A stretch of 64,000 bases of DNA from Paenibacillus kobensis NBRC 15729 (GCF_004000825.1 NZ_BILZ01000006.1:62001-126000); one strand, 5' to 3'; shown: positions 36,743 to 45,764, numbered from the stretch's first letter. A program made the numbers and translations. Notes: a model not told the origin generated them from the letters alone.

Positions 36743-38470
36743 TTATGCCATGCTGTACTGCGCTTCGTGAAGCCGGCTGTAAATGCCGCCCGCCTCGACT
36801 AGCTCTTTGTGCTCACCTTGCTCGGCAATGCCGTTCTCGTTAATGACGACGATGCGGTCGGCGTTCTTAATCGTAGCCAGACGGTGAGCGATGACGAGCG
36901 TCGTCCGCCCCGACGACAGCTCGCTGAGCGCCTGTTGAATCGCGGCTTCCGTTGCCGTATCGAGCGCGGAGGTGGCTTCGTCCAGAATGAGGATCGGCGG
37001 ATTCTTGAGGAACATCCGCGCGATAGCCAGACGCTGCTTCTGTCCGCCCGACAACTTAACGCCCCGCTCTCCAATGACCGTTTCGAGCCCTTCCGGAAGG
37101 CTGCGGATCAGCTCATCCAGCGATGCGCGGCGTGCCGCTTCCCAGATTTGATCTTCGGAAGCCTTCAGATCGCCATAGGCGATATTCTCACGGATCGTGC
37201 CAGAGAACAGGAATACATCCTGCTGCACGATGCCGATATGTTTGCGGAGCGAATCCAGCTTCATCTTGCGAATATCGAGGCCGTCAATCGAAATGCTTCC
37301 TTCACTGACTTCGTAGAACCGGGGCAGCAGGCTGCAAATGGTTGTCTTGCCCGCGCCGGATGGACCGACGAATGCGATCGTCTCGCCTGCACGGACCGAC
37401 AGGTTAATGCCGTTCAGAATCTTACGGCCCGGCTCATAGCCGAAGCTGACGTCCGAGAATTGAATATCGCCATGTACCGAAGGCACATCGACAGCATCCT
37501 TTACATCGGCGATGTCCGGCTCCGTATCGATGACTTCCAGGTAACGCCGGAAGCCGGCGAGACCTTTGGGATAGCTCTCAATGACGGCATTAATTTTCTC
37601 GATAGGACGGAAAAAGACGTTCGATAAGAGCAGGAAGGCAAGAAATTCACCCATGTTGATTCGTTCTTGTAAGAAGAACCATGCACCGCATACCATTACG
37701 AAGACGGTAACCAGACGCATCATCATATAGCTGACCGAGATGCTTTTGGCCATCGTTTTGTACGCCAGCAGCTTCGTTTCCCGGAACTGCATGTTGTCTA
37801 CGGCGAACAACTTCTTCTCATGCTGCTCGTTCGCGAACGATTGAACGACACGAATGCCGCCGACGTTGTCCTCGATTCGGGCATTGAAGTTGCCGACATC
37901 TCCGAAGAGCTTCCGGTACGTCTTGGTCATCCGGCCGCCGAATACGATAATAAGCCAAGCCATAACCGGAATGATAATAAATGTAAGCAGCGCGAGCTCC
38001 AGGTTAATGTACGCCATCAACGTGAACGAGCCGATCAGCGTCATGACCGCAATAAAAATGTCCTCCGGACCGTGATGCGCGACTTCTCCGATTTCGTTCA
38101 AATCGTTCGTCATCCGGCCGATCAAATGACCGGTTTTATTATTATCGAAGAAACGGAACGACAGCTTCTGAATGTGCTCGAACATTTTGCGGCGCATATC
38201 CGTTTCAATATTGATGCCCAGCATATGTCCCCAATAGGTTACGACATAGTTCAGAGCGGTATTCAAAGCATAGACCGCCAGCAGCGCTGCGCTGCCGAGC
38301 ACGATCAATCCCCAGTTCTCATTCGGCAGCAGATCATTGACGAACGAGCTAACGGCGAACGGAAACGCAAGTTCCAGCAGACCTGCTACGACTGCGCAAG
38401 TGAAGTCTAGAAAGAATAAGCCCTTATAGGGGCGGTAATACTCGAAAAATCGGCGAAGCAATTCAGTCAC
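36743..38470 (-). CDS. ABC exporter, fused permease and ATPase
   Basis: 575 residues. Six membrane segments (about 15-300) form a type-1 exporter domain. The nucleotide-binding domain follows, with Walker A GPSGAGKTT, Q-loop IVQQDVFLF, signature LSGGQKQR, Walker B ILILDEATSALD and H-loop VIAHRL. It should work as a dimer exporting a lipid, peptide or drug. The start is GTG, overlapping the stop of the preceding small gene by four bases (GTGA), so the two are translationally coupled. Confidence 0.92.
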   Translation of the reverse strand: MTELLRRFFEYYRPYKGLFFLDFTCAVVAGLLELAFPFAVSSFVNDLLPNENWGLIVLGSAALLAVYALNTALNYVVTYWGHMLGINIETDMRRKMFEHIQKLSFRFFDNNKTGHLIGRMTNDLNEIGEVAHHGPEDIFIAVMTLIGSFTLMAYINLELALLTFIIIPVMAWLIIVFGGRMTKTYRKLFGDVGNFNARIEDNVGGIRVVQSFANEQHEKKLFAVDNMQFRETKLLAYKTMAKSISVSYMMMRLVTVFVMVCGAWFFLQERINMGEFLAFLLLSNVFFRPIEKINAVIESYPKGLAGFRRYLEVIDTEPDIADVKDAVDVPSVHGDIQFSDVSFGYEPGRKILNGINLSVRAGETIAFVGPSGAGKTTICSLLPRFYEVSEGSISIDGLDIRKMKLDSLRKHIGIVQQDVFLFSGTIRENIAYGDLKASEDQIWEAARRASLDELIRSLPEGLETVIGERGVKLSGGQKQRLAIARMFLKNPPILILDEATSALDTATEAAIQQALSELSSGRTTLVIAHRLATIKNADRIVVINENGIAEQGEHKELVEAGGIYSRLHEAQYSMA

Positions 38471-38814
38471 TCTCCTTCGGCTGCAGCAGATCCGGACATT
38501 CCTTCTCCACTATTGGACTGCTCATACCTGCTGCTCTCATCATGTAGTTCGAATAATTGGATATAATCTTCGATCACTTGTTCGAGCGCCTTAAGCTCGC
38601 CCACCAGAATTGGCTTAATCGACTCGAATGCAGGCTGCGTCAGCTGGCGCTGCAGCGTCGCCCTTCTATTGTTCATTTGCTCTAGAAACAGTACGATGCG
38701 GCCCCGGCGGTATGTCTGTGCGCCTTTGCCCCCATGTTGCTCGCCTTCGCGATGACGATGATGCCCGCCTCCTCGCCGCCCCCTGCCGCGGTCGTGCCCT
38801 TCTTCTCTATTCAT
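38467..38814 (-). CDS. Small His/Arg-rich protein coupled to the ABC exporter
   Basis: 115 residues. The first 35 are rich in Arg, Gly and His (RGRGRRGGGHHRHREG), a possible metal- or nucleic-acid-binding tail. Residues 40-100 form long helices (LFLEQMNNRRATLQRQL, LKALEQVIEDYIQLFEL). No known family recognised. It could be a regulator or cofactor of the exporter, with the operator-like repeats upstream pointing to regulation. ATG with AAGGAGGG upstream. Confidence 0.7.
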   Translation of the reverse strand: MNREEGHDRGRGRRGGGHHRHREGEQHGGKGAQTYRRGRIVLFLEQMNNRRATLQRQLTQPAFESIKPILVGELKALEQVIEDYIQLFELHDESSRYEQSNSGEGMSGSAAAEGE

Positions 38815-38860
38815 TCGAGCACCCTCCTTTACAATCATTTTGGATGGATTCAACGGCGTT

Positions 38861-38934
38861 GTATACAAATGTATACGCGTTCCATCTAAAAGGCAACCCT
38901 TTATTTGTTTAAACGCTTATTTGTACACGCGTTC
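38861..38934 (-). promoter_or_regulatory. Promoter and candidate operator of the exporter operon
   Basis: -35 TTGCCT (38891-38896), 17-base spacer, -10 TACATT (38868-38873), minus strand. The -10 lies inside the inverted repeat GTATAC-AAAT-GTATAC (38861-38876). The sequence TGTAYACGCGTTC occurs twice in direct orientation (38870-38882 and 38922-38934), 52 bases apart, one copy overlapping the promoter core. This looks like a repressor-binding arrangement. Confidence 0.55.
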
Positions 38935-38965
38935 TGCTTCCTTTAATAAGCATTCCTCATTAGAA

Positions 38966-39005
38966 GCACAAAAAAGCTTCCCATCGTGAAGACAATGGGA
39001 AGCTT
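38966..39005 (-). terminator. Terminator of kimA
   Basis: AAGCTTCCCAT/ATGGGAAGCTT stem over a ten-base loop, followed on the minus strand by TTTTTTGTG; ten bases past the kimA stop. Confidence 0.85.
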
Positions 39006-39014
39006 ACATTACCT

Positions 39015-40832
39015 TTATTTTTGCAAGTGGAACGGCACTGTCGCGATCACGATATTTTTTTGATTAATAAGGAACGTCCGCAGAAGCAGACCCGATTGGT
39101 TATGAAGGAAATATTGCCACCAATGCTTCGTAATAAATTGCGGGATGAGTACGGTTATATGATCTGTCTCCGACGCCTTCCACTCCACCGTTTCGATAAA
39201 ACGAACGATCGGCCGAATAATGCTTCTATAGCTCGAGCGGAGGACGATCAGACGGACGCCTGGATTCCATTCTTCCCACTTCTGCTCCATCCGTTCCATC
39301 GACTCGTCGTCGAATGCGACGTACACGGCGACGACATTATCGGTCAACGACTTCGCATAACCGATCGAATTCATGACAACTCGCGTGATGCCAGCTACCG
39401 GCACGACGATCGTGCTGCCCTTCAGTACCGGCCGATCTTCGAGCGGATTGATGCGCAGCTGCTCTGCCGTGTTGTCATAATGCTTCCGAATGCTGTAGAA
39501 CAGCATAATGACGATCGGCAAGAAGATGAACACCATCCATACATGACTCAGCTTCGTGATGATAAAAATAAGGGTAATCGTCAGGGTCGTCAACATGCCG
39601 ATTGTATTGATCGTAAACTTCGCAACCCAGCCTTTGGGCTTCAACCGCAGCCAACGGATCATCATGCCGAGCTGCGAGAGTGTGAACGGAATGAACACCC
39701 CGACCGCATACATCGGGATCAAGCTTTCTGTATCCCCGTGGAACGCAACGACGAGCAAGGCGGACAATACGCCGAGGAACATAATCCCGTTCGAGAAGCC
39801 AAGACGGTCGCCCCGCACCATGAACGCGTGAGGCATAAACTTATCTTTCGCCAGCATGAACGACAACAGCGGGAATGCCGCATATGCCGTATTCGCAGCA
39901 AGGAATAGAATCAGTGCGGTAATGCCTTGAATCGCGTAGTACAAAATGCCCCGGCCGAACGTGGCGTCCGCGATCTGCGATATGACCGTTTCTTTCTCGT
40001 CCGGCTTAATGCCATACCAGTAGGCCAGCAAGCTGATTCCGATAAACATCGCGCCGAGAATGGCGCCCATAAGCATCAGCGTCTTGGCGGCGTTTCGTTC
40101 TGCCGGCTGCTTGAAGTTCGGAATTGCATTGGACACAGCTTCGACGCCTGTCAAAGCGGAACAACCGGAACTGAATGCCTTAAGCAGCAGGAACAAGCTG
40201 ATGTTCGATAAGGCTGCTCCCATTTCCGGTACTTCGGCATGTGCGCCGCCTGTTGCATATTTGATAACGCCCGAGATAATCAAGACGAATATTGCGCCGA
40301 CAAACACATAGACCGGAACGGCCAATATCGAAGCGGACTCGGTTACACCGCGTAAATTCATGACGGTCAAAATCAAGATCACGATAATCGAAATCATAAC
40401 CCGATGATCATGCAGGGAAGGAAAGGCCGACGTAATGGCGTCCGTCCCTGCTGAAGAGCTTACCGCGACGGTAAGAATATAATCGACGAGCAGCGATCCG
40501 CCTGCAAGCAAGCCCGTTGACATCCCCAGATTATCTTTCGCAACGATATACGCTCCGCCGCCCGCCGGGTAAGAGAATATTGTCTGCCGGTAAGACAGCA
40601 CGAGAATAAGCAGCAGACCGAGCACCGCGATCGAAATCGGGATGGAATACCACAATGCAGCGAACCCCGCTGCCATTAATACGATAAGAATTTGTTCTGT
40701 TCCGTACGCAACCGACGACAATGCATCAGATGACAATACGGCCAATGCTTTCAGCTTCGTCAGCTTTTCCCCTTCAATCTCGGAGCTTTTCATCGGCCGT
40801 CCGATTAGAACCCGTTTCAACCTGCTGTACAT
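39015..40832 (-). CDS. kimA: High-affinity potassium importer KimA (formerly YdaO)
   Basis: 605 residues, APC superfamily, about 12 membrane segments and a cytosolic C-terminal domain (from about 450). It follows B. subtilis KimA closely: LTKLKALAVLSSDALSSVAYGTEQIL at the start, SAGTDAITSAFPSLHD, LLKAFSSGCSALTGVEA and VRGDRLGFSNGI. KimA is a K+/H+ symporter whose synthesis and activity are lowered by c-di-AMP. The riboswitch and terminator directly upstream support this identity. ATG with AGGAGG upstream. Monocistronic. Confidence 0.95.
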   Translation of the reverse strand: MYSRLKRVLIGRPMKSSEIEGEKLTKLKALAVLSSDALSSVAYGTEQILIVLMAAGFAALWYSIPISIAVLGLLLILVLSYRQTIFSYPAGGGAYIVAKDNLGMSTGLLAGGSLLVDYILTVAVSSSAGTDAITSAFPSLHDHRVMISIIVILILTVMNLRGVTESASILAVPVYVFVGAIFVLIISGVIKYATGGAHAEVPEMGAALSNISLFLLLKAFSSGCSALTGVEAVSNAIPNFKQPAERNAAKTLMLMGAILGAMFIGISLLAYWYGIKPDEKETVISQIADATFGRGILYYAIQGITALILFLAANTAYAAFPLLSFMLAKDKFMPHAFMVRGDRLGFSNGIMFLGVLSALLVVAFHGDTESLIPMYAVGVFIPFTLSQLGMMIRWLRLKPKGWVAKFTINTIGMLTTLTITLIFIITKLSHVWMVFIFLPIVIMLFYSIRKHYDNTAEQLRINPLEDRPVLKGSTIVVPVAGITRVVMNSIGYAKSLTDNVVAVYVAFDDESMERMEQKWEEWNPGVRLIVLRSSYRSIIRPIVRFIETVEWKASETDHITVLIPQFITKHWWQYFLHNQSGLLLRTFLINQKNIVIATVPFHLQK

Positions 40833-40866
40833 TTCGTCGTCATCCTCCTATTAATGAACGCGCAGC

Positions 40867-40906
40867 ACAAAAAAAGCCGCGGGAAAGAAAAACTTTCCCG
40901 CGGCTT
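40867..40906 (-). terminator. Riboswitch expression-platform terminator of kimA
   Basis: Perfect 14-bp stem AAGCCGCGGGAAAG/CTTTCCCGCGGCTT with a five-base loop and a U-run, between the aptamer and the kimA ribosome site. It is expected to form when c-di-AMP is bound. Confidence 0.9.
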
Positions 40907-40944
40907 CTAGGCACAATTGCAGTACAAAGAAGCGCGTCCAGTTC

Positions 40945-41105
40945 CTCTTCAGAACGCTTACGAGGTTAGCTGTCGGATTCGGGCGCGAAGTCGCCCTATG
41001 CTCGCCAAGCGAGCAATTCACCCCTGAACCAATCCTTGATGTAATGCTGGACCGGCTCGTTGGTTCCCCCGTTTCTGTTCGTACAGAATTCAGCGATTCA
41101 GGAAT
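40945..41105 (-). promoter_or_regulatory. c-di-AMP riboswitch (ydaO-yuaA class) of kimA
   Basis: On the minus strand the conserved blocks appear in order. They are GGGGGAACCAA, GGGGTGAATT, ATAGGGCG...CGCCCGAATCC, and GACAGCTAACCTCGTAAGCG. These are hallmark sequences of the ydaO aptamer. A terminator follows at once, giving an OFF switch: high c-di-AMP (ample K+) stops kimA transcription. Bases 41147-41289 upstream hold nothing else recognised. Confidence 0.95.
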
Positions 41106-41116
41106 CTACGACAAGA

Positions 41117-41146
41117 ATCATACTCCTCGCGCAAAGAAACTGTAAA
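41117..41146 (-). promoter_or_regulatory. Sigma-A promoter of kimA
   Basis: -35 TTTACA (41141-41146), 18-base spacer, -10 TATGAT (41117-41122). Start near 41110, just ahead of the aptamer. Confidence 0.6.
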
Positions 41147-41289
41147 GCGTCAAACAAGGTTGAAAATGCATCAAATGATCCAAAAGCAGACGCATTAAAA
41201 CGCATACAAAAGAGGATTGCTTGGCAAATCTACGTTTTACACGCTCTATCTCTCATTCTCACGAACTTCGCACGTCCAGCCTGCGCAAA

Positions 41290-41484
41290 TTAATCGCCGA
41301 AGGAGAGGATCATTACAAGACTGATCGTCCATACAATAGTGCCGAACGTAACTCCGCTCCAAAATAGCTCCTTCGTATAAGGCTTATTCTTCACAATATT
41401 CCGCACGGCGCGCAGCAAAGAAACGATAAACAAATAACCAAGCACCGGCATTCCATACAAGCCAATAAACCAAAATAGCTCCAT
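41290..41484 (-). CDS. Small membrane protein, two predicted segments
   Basis: 64 residues. Two hydrophobic stretches (about 3-25 and 42-61) are separated by a basic loop (RAVRNIVKNKPYTKE). This gives a hairpin-like inner-membrane protein of the size of phospholipase_D-nuclease-N-like or PLDc_N small proteins, though key residues are too few to assign. ATG with GGAGG eight bases upstream. Possibly cotranscribed with the 45-residue gene upstream (76 bases apart). Confidence 0.6.
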   Translation of the reverse strand: MELFWFIGLYGMPVLGYLFIVSLLRAVRNIVKNKPYTKELFWSGVTFGTIVWTISLVMILSFGD

Positions 41485-41560
41485 TGTCAGCCTCCACTAA
41501 TTCATTTTTGTCATAAAATATACACAATTCTCCCGATTCAACTCGTTGCTGAGAGGTCCG

Positions 41561-41698
41561 CTACTTTATCTTCTCGATCAGTTCATTTAATTTGTCGATC
41601 ACAATCTTATCATTTTTTAACTTTTGCTTGAGAGAGAGATCAAGACTGATCAAACCAGTGACTACTAAAAACATAAAAACAACCATAAGTATGCCCAT
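41561..41698 (-). CDS. 45-residue single-span membrane protein
   Basis: ATG at 41698 is preceded by a perfect AAGGAGG (41709-41715) at ten bases. The product has one membrane span (MGILMVVFMFLVVTGLISL) followed by a charged amphipathic helix (KQKLKNDKIVIDKLNELIEKIK). The layout resembles small membrane regulators or toxin-like peptides of Bacillales, but I recognise no family. It is easily missed because of its length. Confidence 0.6.
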   Translation of the reverse strand: MGILMVVFMFLVVTGLISLDLSLKQKLKNDKIVIDKLNELIEKIK

Positions 41699-41852
41699 TT
41701 CGGCAAAGCCTCCTTATCGATTTCATCCTCTGTTCCATAAACTTCCAACCTAATAGTACCATATACTGGAATACGATCCACCCTATTTTTTACTGAAACA
41801 TAAGTCAAATCCCTTTGCATCAATTACAGTTTTCTTTCTGCAGACACGCAAA

Positions 41853-41877
41853 AAAAGCGACCGAGATGGTCGCTTTT
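41853..41877 (-). terminator. Terminator of the old yellow enzyme gene
   Basis: AAAAGCGACC/GGTCGCTTTT, a ten-base perfect stem, with an A-run on the plus strand giving a minus-strand U-run. Confidence 0.85.
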
Positions 41878-41927
41878 AACTTTTCCGTCATTATTCTTTT
41901 GTGATCATTTGCATAGTAATGACATCA

Positions 41928-43076
41928 TTAAGACAACGTACGCAGCGCTTCCGGCGAGAACGGCTGCAGCTCATCCAACCGTCCCGTCCGCACCTTCTCC
42001 GCCCAAGCCGGATCGGCGAGCAGCGCCCGTCCGACAGCGACGAGATCGAACTCGCCTTGTTCCAACCGGTCGATCAATCCGTCGATGTTCGATGTTGCTG
42101 CCCCTTTGCCTTCCATGAACAACGACATGAAATCGGTATCCAGGCCGACCGAACCAACCGTAATAACCGGCTTGCCCGACAGTTTCTTCACCCAGCCAGC
42201 GAAGTTCAGTTCCGAACCTTCGAATTCCGGCTCCCAGAACCGGCGGGTCGAGCAGTGGAATCCGTCAACGCCTGCCTCGACGAGCAGTGCCAGCAGCTGT
42301 CCGAGCTCCTCCGGCGTATTGGCCAGCTTCGCCTTGTAATCGGAAGATTTCCACTGCGACAGACGGATAATAATCGGATAATCCGGACCTACGGCAAGAC
42401 GGCATGCTTCGATGACCTCAACAGCGAACTTCGCCCTCTTCAGCAAATCTCCGCCATATTCATCCGTACGCTGATTCGTCCGTTCCCACAGGAACTGGTC
42501 GATTAGGTAGCCGTGCGCGCCATGGAGTTCAATCCCGTCGAAGCCGAGCTTCTTCGCTGCTGCCGCTGCGTTGCCATATTCTGCGACAACTTGCGAAATC
42601 TCTTCTTTGGTCATCGGCTCCGTAACTTTATTCCCCATCAGATCAAGCCCGGAAGGACCGATCGGAAGCGCCTCTGGATTCGGCAGATCGCCGATTTGGC
42701 GCGTCATGCCTACGTGCCAAATTTGCGGGAAAATATGTCCGCCAGCCGCATGCACTTGCTTGACGACTTCTGCCCAACCTTGGAGCGCCTCTTCACCGTG
42801 GAAGTTCGGGATGTTCGGGTCGCCGGATGCAGCTGGATGCTTAATAAGCGTGCCTTCCGTAATAATAAGACCAACGCCATTCTCGGCACGGCGGCGGTAA
42901 TAAGCGGCTACGTTCTCGCCCGGTACGCCATTCGGCGAGAAGCTTCTCGTCATCGGCGCCATGACAATACGGTTCGGCAGCTCCAGATGTCCAATCTTGA
43001 AAGGCGAGAACAGCGCTTGAACGTTCGTTTGTGTATTTGCAGTTTGTGTATTTGCAGTTTGTTTATGTTCAGTCAT
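41928..43076 (-). CDS. Old yellow enzyme-family NADH:flavin oxidoreductase
   Basis: 382 residues, FMN-dependent TIM barrel. Features: LPNRIVMAPMTRSFSPNG, then HVGMTRQIGDLPNP, the substrate-binding pair in GIELHGAHGYLIDQFLW, NQRTDEYGGDLLKRAKF and VAVGRALLADPAWAEKV. Such enzymes reduce activated alkenes, nitro compounds or quinones. Residues 5-19 contain a short QTANT repeat encoded by a 15-base direct duplication (about 43022-43060). ATG with GGAGGGAT upstream. Monocistronic. Confidence 0.92.
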   Translation of the reverse strand: MTEHKQTANTQTANTQTNVQALFSPFKIGHLELPNRIVMAPMTRSFSPNGVPGENVAAYYRRRAENGVGLIITEGTLIKHPAASGDPNIPNFHGEEALQGWAEVVKQVHAAGGHIFPQIWHVGMTRQIGDLPNPEALPIGPSGLDLMGNKVTEPMTKEEISQVVAEYGNAAAAAKKLGFDGIELHGAHGYLIDQFLWERTNQRTDEYGGDLLKRAKFAVEVIEACRLAVGPDYPIIIRLSQWKSSDYKAKLANTPEELGQLLALLVEAGVDGFHCSTRRFWEPEFEGSELNFAGWVKKLSGKPVITVGSVGLDTDFMSLFMEGKGAATSNIDGLIDRLEQGEFDLVAVGRALLADPAWAEKVRTGRLDELQPFSPEALRTLS

Positions 43077-43166
43077 TCGGTATCCCTCCAACTTATTTTT
43101 ATCTACTAACTTACAAAAATATATTACCCTGTTTCCTCCGATTTGAAAACATACAAATAAAGAAAA

Positions 43167-43184
43167 GCCGCGTTCGCACGCGGC
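43167..43184 (-). terminator. Terminator of the squalene/phytoene synthase homologue
   Basis: GCCGCGT/ACGCGGC stem, four-base loop, followed on the minus strand by TTTTCTTTATTT. Confidence 0.8.
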
Positions 43185-43201
43185 CCACCTTGTTCCATTC
43201 G

Positions 43202-44035
43202 TTAATTAAATTGTCCGACGATCTTCAGAACCGCAGCGCGCGTCAGCTTGTTGCCTCCAACTGCCAGCAGCTTGGTCGTCGCGTGTGCGAGCGCAAGCGG
43301 AATTTTGCAGAAACGCATCGCCGGGCCTTCCTTCAGCTCCGCAATGTAATCGTCTGCCATTTTCAAATTGCGTTTCGTATACTGCAGCATATCTTTGAAG
43401 CTCCAGCCGTCCGGGAAAAAGTCGACGCCGCGCTTCAAATCTTCCTCGCGGTTGCGCATGATGTTGACTGCCTGCAAGCCGCGGCCGAAGGCAACCGCCT
43501 TGATCATATCCGACGACGTTCCGTCATACCATTGCCACAGCTCCGACAGCATCTCGCCGACCATGCCCGCAACGCTGTATGTATAACGGTCCAGATCCTC
43601 TTCTGTCTTGATGTTCCAGCCCGTCACGACCCACTCCGCCATCTGCTCGGACATCATTGCGGTGTACCGGATGACGATTGGCGCCGCCGTCGGCGGACAT
43701 AACGCAAGCCAGTCGTCCAACTGCGTCGTTACAGCAGGCAGCCCGCAATCAGTCGGTCTAAGCACCTTCGCTGTCTCTTCAATCGGCTGGTCGCTGCGCA
43801 GAGCATCCCGCACACGGTTCAACAGCTCGACTTTACGTTCGTCTGCCAGCTCCTCATGATCTTCAATCTCATCGATGGCGCGCATGGCCAAATAGCCGGA
43901 CGTGACCGCTTCACGCAACCCCGGCTCCAGTCTGCTGATTGGAATATAGAAAGTGCGGCTCGTTTGTTCAAGCATGATCATTGCATCATTCAATACGACG
44001 TTAGCGATGACAAACCCCTCCAAAAAATGCTTCAC
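43202..44035 (-). CDS. Squalene/phytoene synthase-family protein
   Basis: Up to 277 residues, head-to-head prenyl synthase fold. The first Asp-rich motif is intact (DEIED, 55-59). YTYSVAGMVG matches the family. The second motif reads NREED (195-199), with Asn in place of the first Asp normally needed for Mg-diphosphate binding. It could make squalene or dehydrosqualene, or like B. subtilis YisP act on farnesyl diphosphate without coupling. The start is uncertain: GTG at 44035 has a weak site and a GGAGGGG lies inside the frame. Confidence 0.8.
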   Translation of the reverse strand: MKHFLEGFVIANVVLNDAMIMLEQTSRTFYIPISRLEPGLREAVTSGYLAMRAIDEIEDHEELADERKVELLNRVRDALRSDQPIEETAKVLRPTDCGLPAVTTQLDDWLALCPPTAAPIVIRYTAMMSEQMAEWVVTGWNIKTEEDLDRYTYSVAGMVGEMLSELWQWYDGTSSDMIKAVAFGRGLQAVNIMRNREEDLKRGVDFFPDGWSFKDMLQYTKRNLKMADDYIAELKEGPAMRFCKIPLALAHATTKLLAVGGNKLTRAAVLKIVGQFN

Positions 44036-44096
44036 CTTGCCCTATAGTTTTCCTTATGTACCATGATAACATACGTTGATCGGATGACCAAATAAG

Positions 44097-44138
44097 AAGG
44101 CTGCCGATACGCCCCTTTAGAGGGGATACGGCAGCCTT
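44097..44138 (-). terminator. Terminator of the IMP dehydrogenase gene
   Basis: AAGGCTGCCG/CGGCAGCCTT outer stem with a second GC-rich stem (CCCCTT/AAGGGG-like) near the loop, 27 bases past the stop. The U-tract is short. Confidence 0.7.
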
Positions 44139-44164
44139 TTGTAACAAAATCGATATATCTTCGG

Positions 44165-45664
44165 TTATTCGCCCGACATCGTGCTGTCTTTCAGCATAAC
44201 GTCATGCGCTCCGCCTTCGACCAAGCTTGTAGCGGATACAAGCGTAATGCGCGCTGTACGCTGCAGTTGATCGATCGACAACGAGCCGCAGTTGCACATC
44301 GTCGACTTGATTTTGCTGATGGTCTTATCCATGTTCTCTTTGAGCGTACCGGCGTAAGGAACGTACGAATCGACGCCTTCCTCGAACACGAGACCTTGCT
44401 TGCCGCCCGTGTCGTAACGCTGCCAGTTGCGTGCCCGGTTCGAGCCTTCGCCCCAGAACTCTTTGACGAAGTTGTTGCCAACCTTCAGCTTCTTCGTTGG
44501 GCTCTCGTCGAACCGCGCGAAGTAACGGCCCATCATGACGAAGTCTGCGCCCATGGCAAGCGCAAGCGTGATGTGGTAGTCGTGCACGATGCCGCCGTCG
44601 GAGCAGATCGGGACATATATGCCGGTCTCTTCAAAATATTGCTGGCGCGCTTCCGCCACTTCGATAACAGCCGATGCTTGGCCGCGGCCAATCCCTTTTT
44701 GCTCACGCGTAATGCAGATCGAGCCGCCGCCGATGCCGACCTTAACGAAGTCCGCACCTGCTTCGACGAGGTACAGGAAGCCTTCGCGGTCGACGACATT
44801 GCCGGCGCCGATCTTCACGTCGAAGTTTTCTTTCACCCATTTGACCGTATCGTATTGATATTCCGTATAGCCGTCCGATGAGTCGATAACCAGAATATCC
44901 ACGCCCGCTTCGACAAGCGCCGGCACGCGGTCCTGAAAGTCCTTCGTATTAATGCCTGCGCCTACGATGTAGCGCTTGTTGCTGTCGAGCAGTCCGAGCG
45001 GATTTTCTTTGTCAACATCATAATCTTTGCGGAATACGAGATGCTGAAGATGCTGCTTCTCGTCGACGATCGGCAGACAGTTCAACTTGTTGTCCCAGAT
45101 CAGGTTGTTCGCTTCCGGCAGCGTAATGCCAGCCTGACCATAGATGAGCGACGTGAACGGCGTCATAAATTCACCGATTGGCTTATCGAGCGAATCCCGG
45201 CTCAGACGATAGTCACGGCTTGTCACGATGCCAAGCAGCTTACCGCTCGACGTGCCGTCTTCCGTAACGGCAACCGTCGAGTGGCCGTTCTCTTCCTTCA
45301 AGTTCAGCACATCGCGGAGCGTCTGCTCCGGCTTCAGGTTGGAGCGGCTAACGACGAAGCCCGCTTTGTATTCCTTTACCTTGCGCACCATCGCCGCTTG
45401 CTCCTCGATCGATTGGGAGCCGAAAATAAAAGAAATACCGCCGCATCGAGCCAGAGCCGTCGCCATGTTGTGATCGGAGACAGACTGCATGACCGCAGAT
45501 GAGAACGGTATGTTTAGCGTAATGTCCGGCTGTTCGCCTTTTTTGAATTTCGTGATTGGGGTTTTGAGCGATACGTTGCCCGGCGAGCATTCCTTGGTCG
45601 TCAAGTTCGGGATCAGCAGAAACTCACTGAACGTACGCGACGGCTCCATGTAATAGTGTGCCAA
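44165..45664 (-). CDS. guaB: IMP dehydrogenase, trichomonad-like clade
   Basis: 499 residues. TIM-barrel IMPDH with two CBS domains (about 100-230, [10 protein letters not shown] and [11 protein letters not shown]). The active-site loop is [20 protein letters not shown], with the catalytic Cys. Later blocks [42 protein letters not shown] and STMCNCGSL are those of Tritrichomonas foetus IMPDH rather than canonical bacterial GuaB (GPGSICTTR). It converts IMP to XMP. Start TTG with GTGGAG upstream. Monocistronic. Confidence 0.93.
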   Translation of the reverse strand: MAHYYMEPSRTFSEFLLIPNLTTKECSPGNVSLKTPITKFKKGEQPDITLNIPFSSAVMQSVSDHNMATALARCGGISFIFGSQSIEEQAAMVRKVKEYKAGFVVSRSNLKPEQTLRDVLNLKEENGHSTVAVTEDGTSSGKLLGIVTSRDYRLSRDSLDKPIGEFMTPFTSLIYGQAGITLPEANNLIWDNKLNCLPIVDEKQHLQHLVFRKDYDVDKENPLGLLDSNKRYIVGAGINTKDFQDRVPALVEAGVDILVIDSSDGYTEYQYDTVKWVKENFDVKIGAGNVVDREGFLYLVEAGADFVKVGIGGGSICITREQKGIGRGQASAVIEVAEARQQYFEETGIYVPICSDGGIVHDYHITLALAMGADFVMMGRYFARFDESPTKKLKVGNNFVKEFWGEGSNRARNWQRYDTGGKQGLVFEEGVDSYVPYAGTLKENMDKTISKIKSTMCNCGSLSIDQLQRTARITLVSATSLVEGGAHDVMLKDSTMSGE

Positions 45665-45764
45665 TGTTCTCCACTCCTCATCGATTTATAATTTCAAATA
45701 AGATAACAGATAGGCTGTTCACCTGTCAATTTGAAAAAAAGATCGATTTTGGCGCCCTTTTCTC

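Noticed and set aside
39021-39908. 295-codon plus-strand frame
   Set aside because: Antisense to kimA, very rich in His, Arg and Asp, with no family resemblance.
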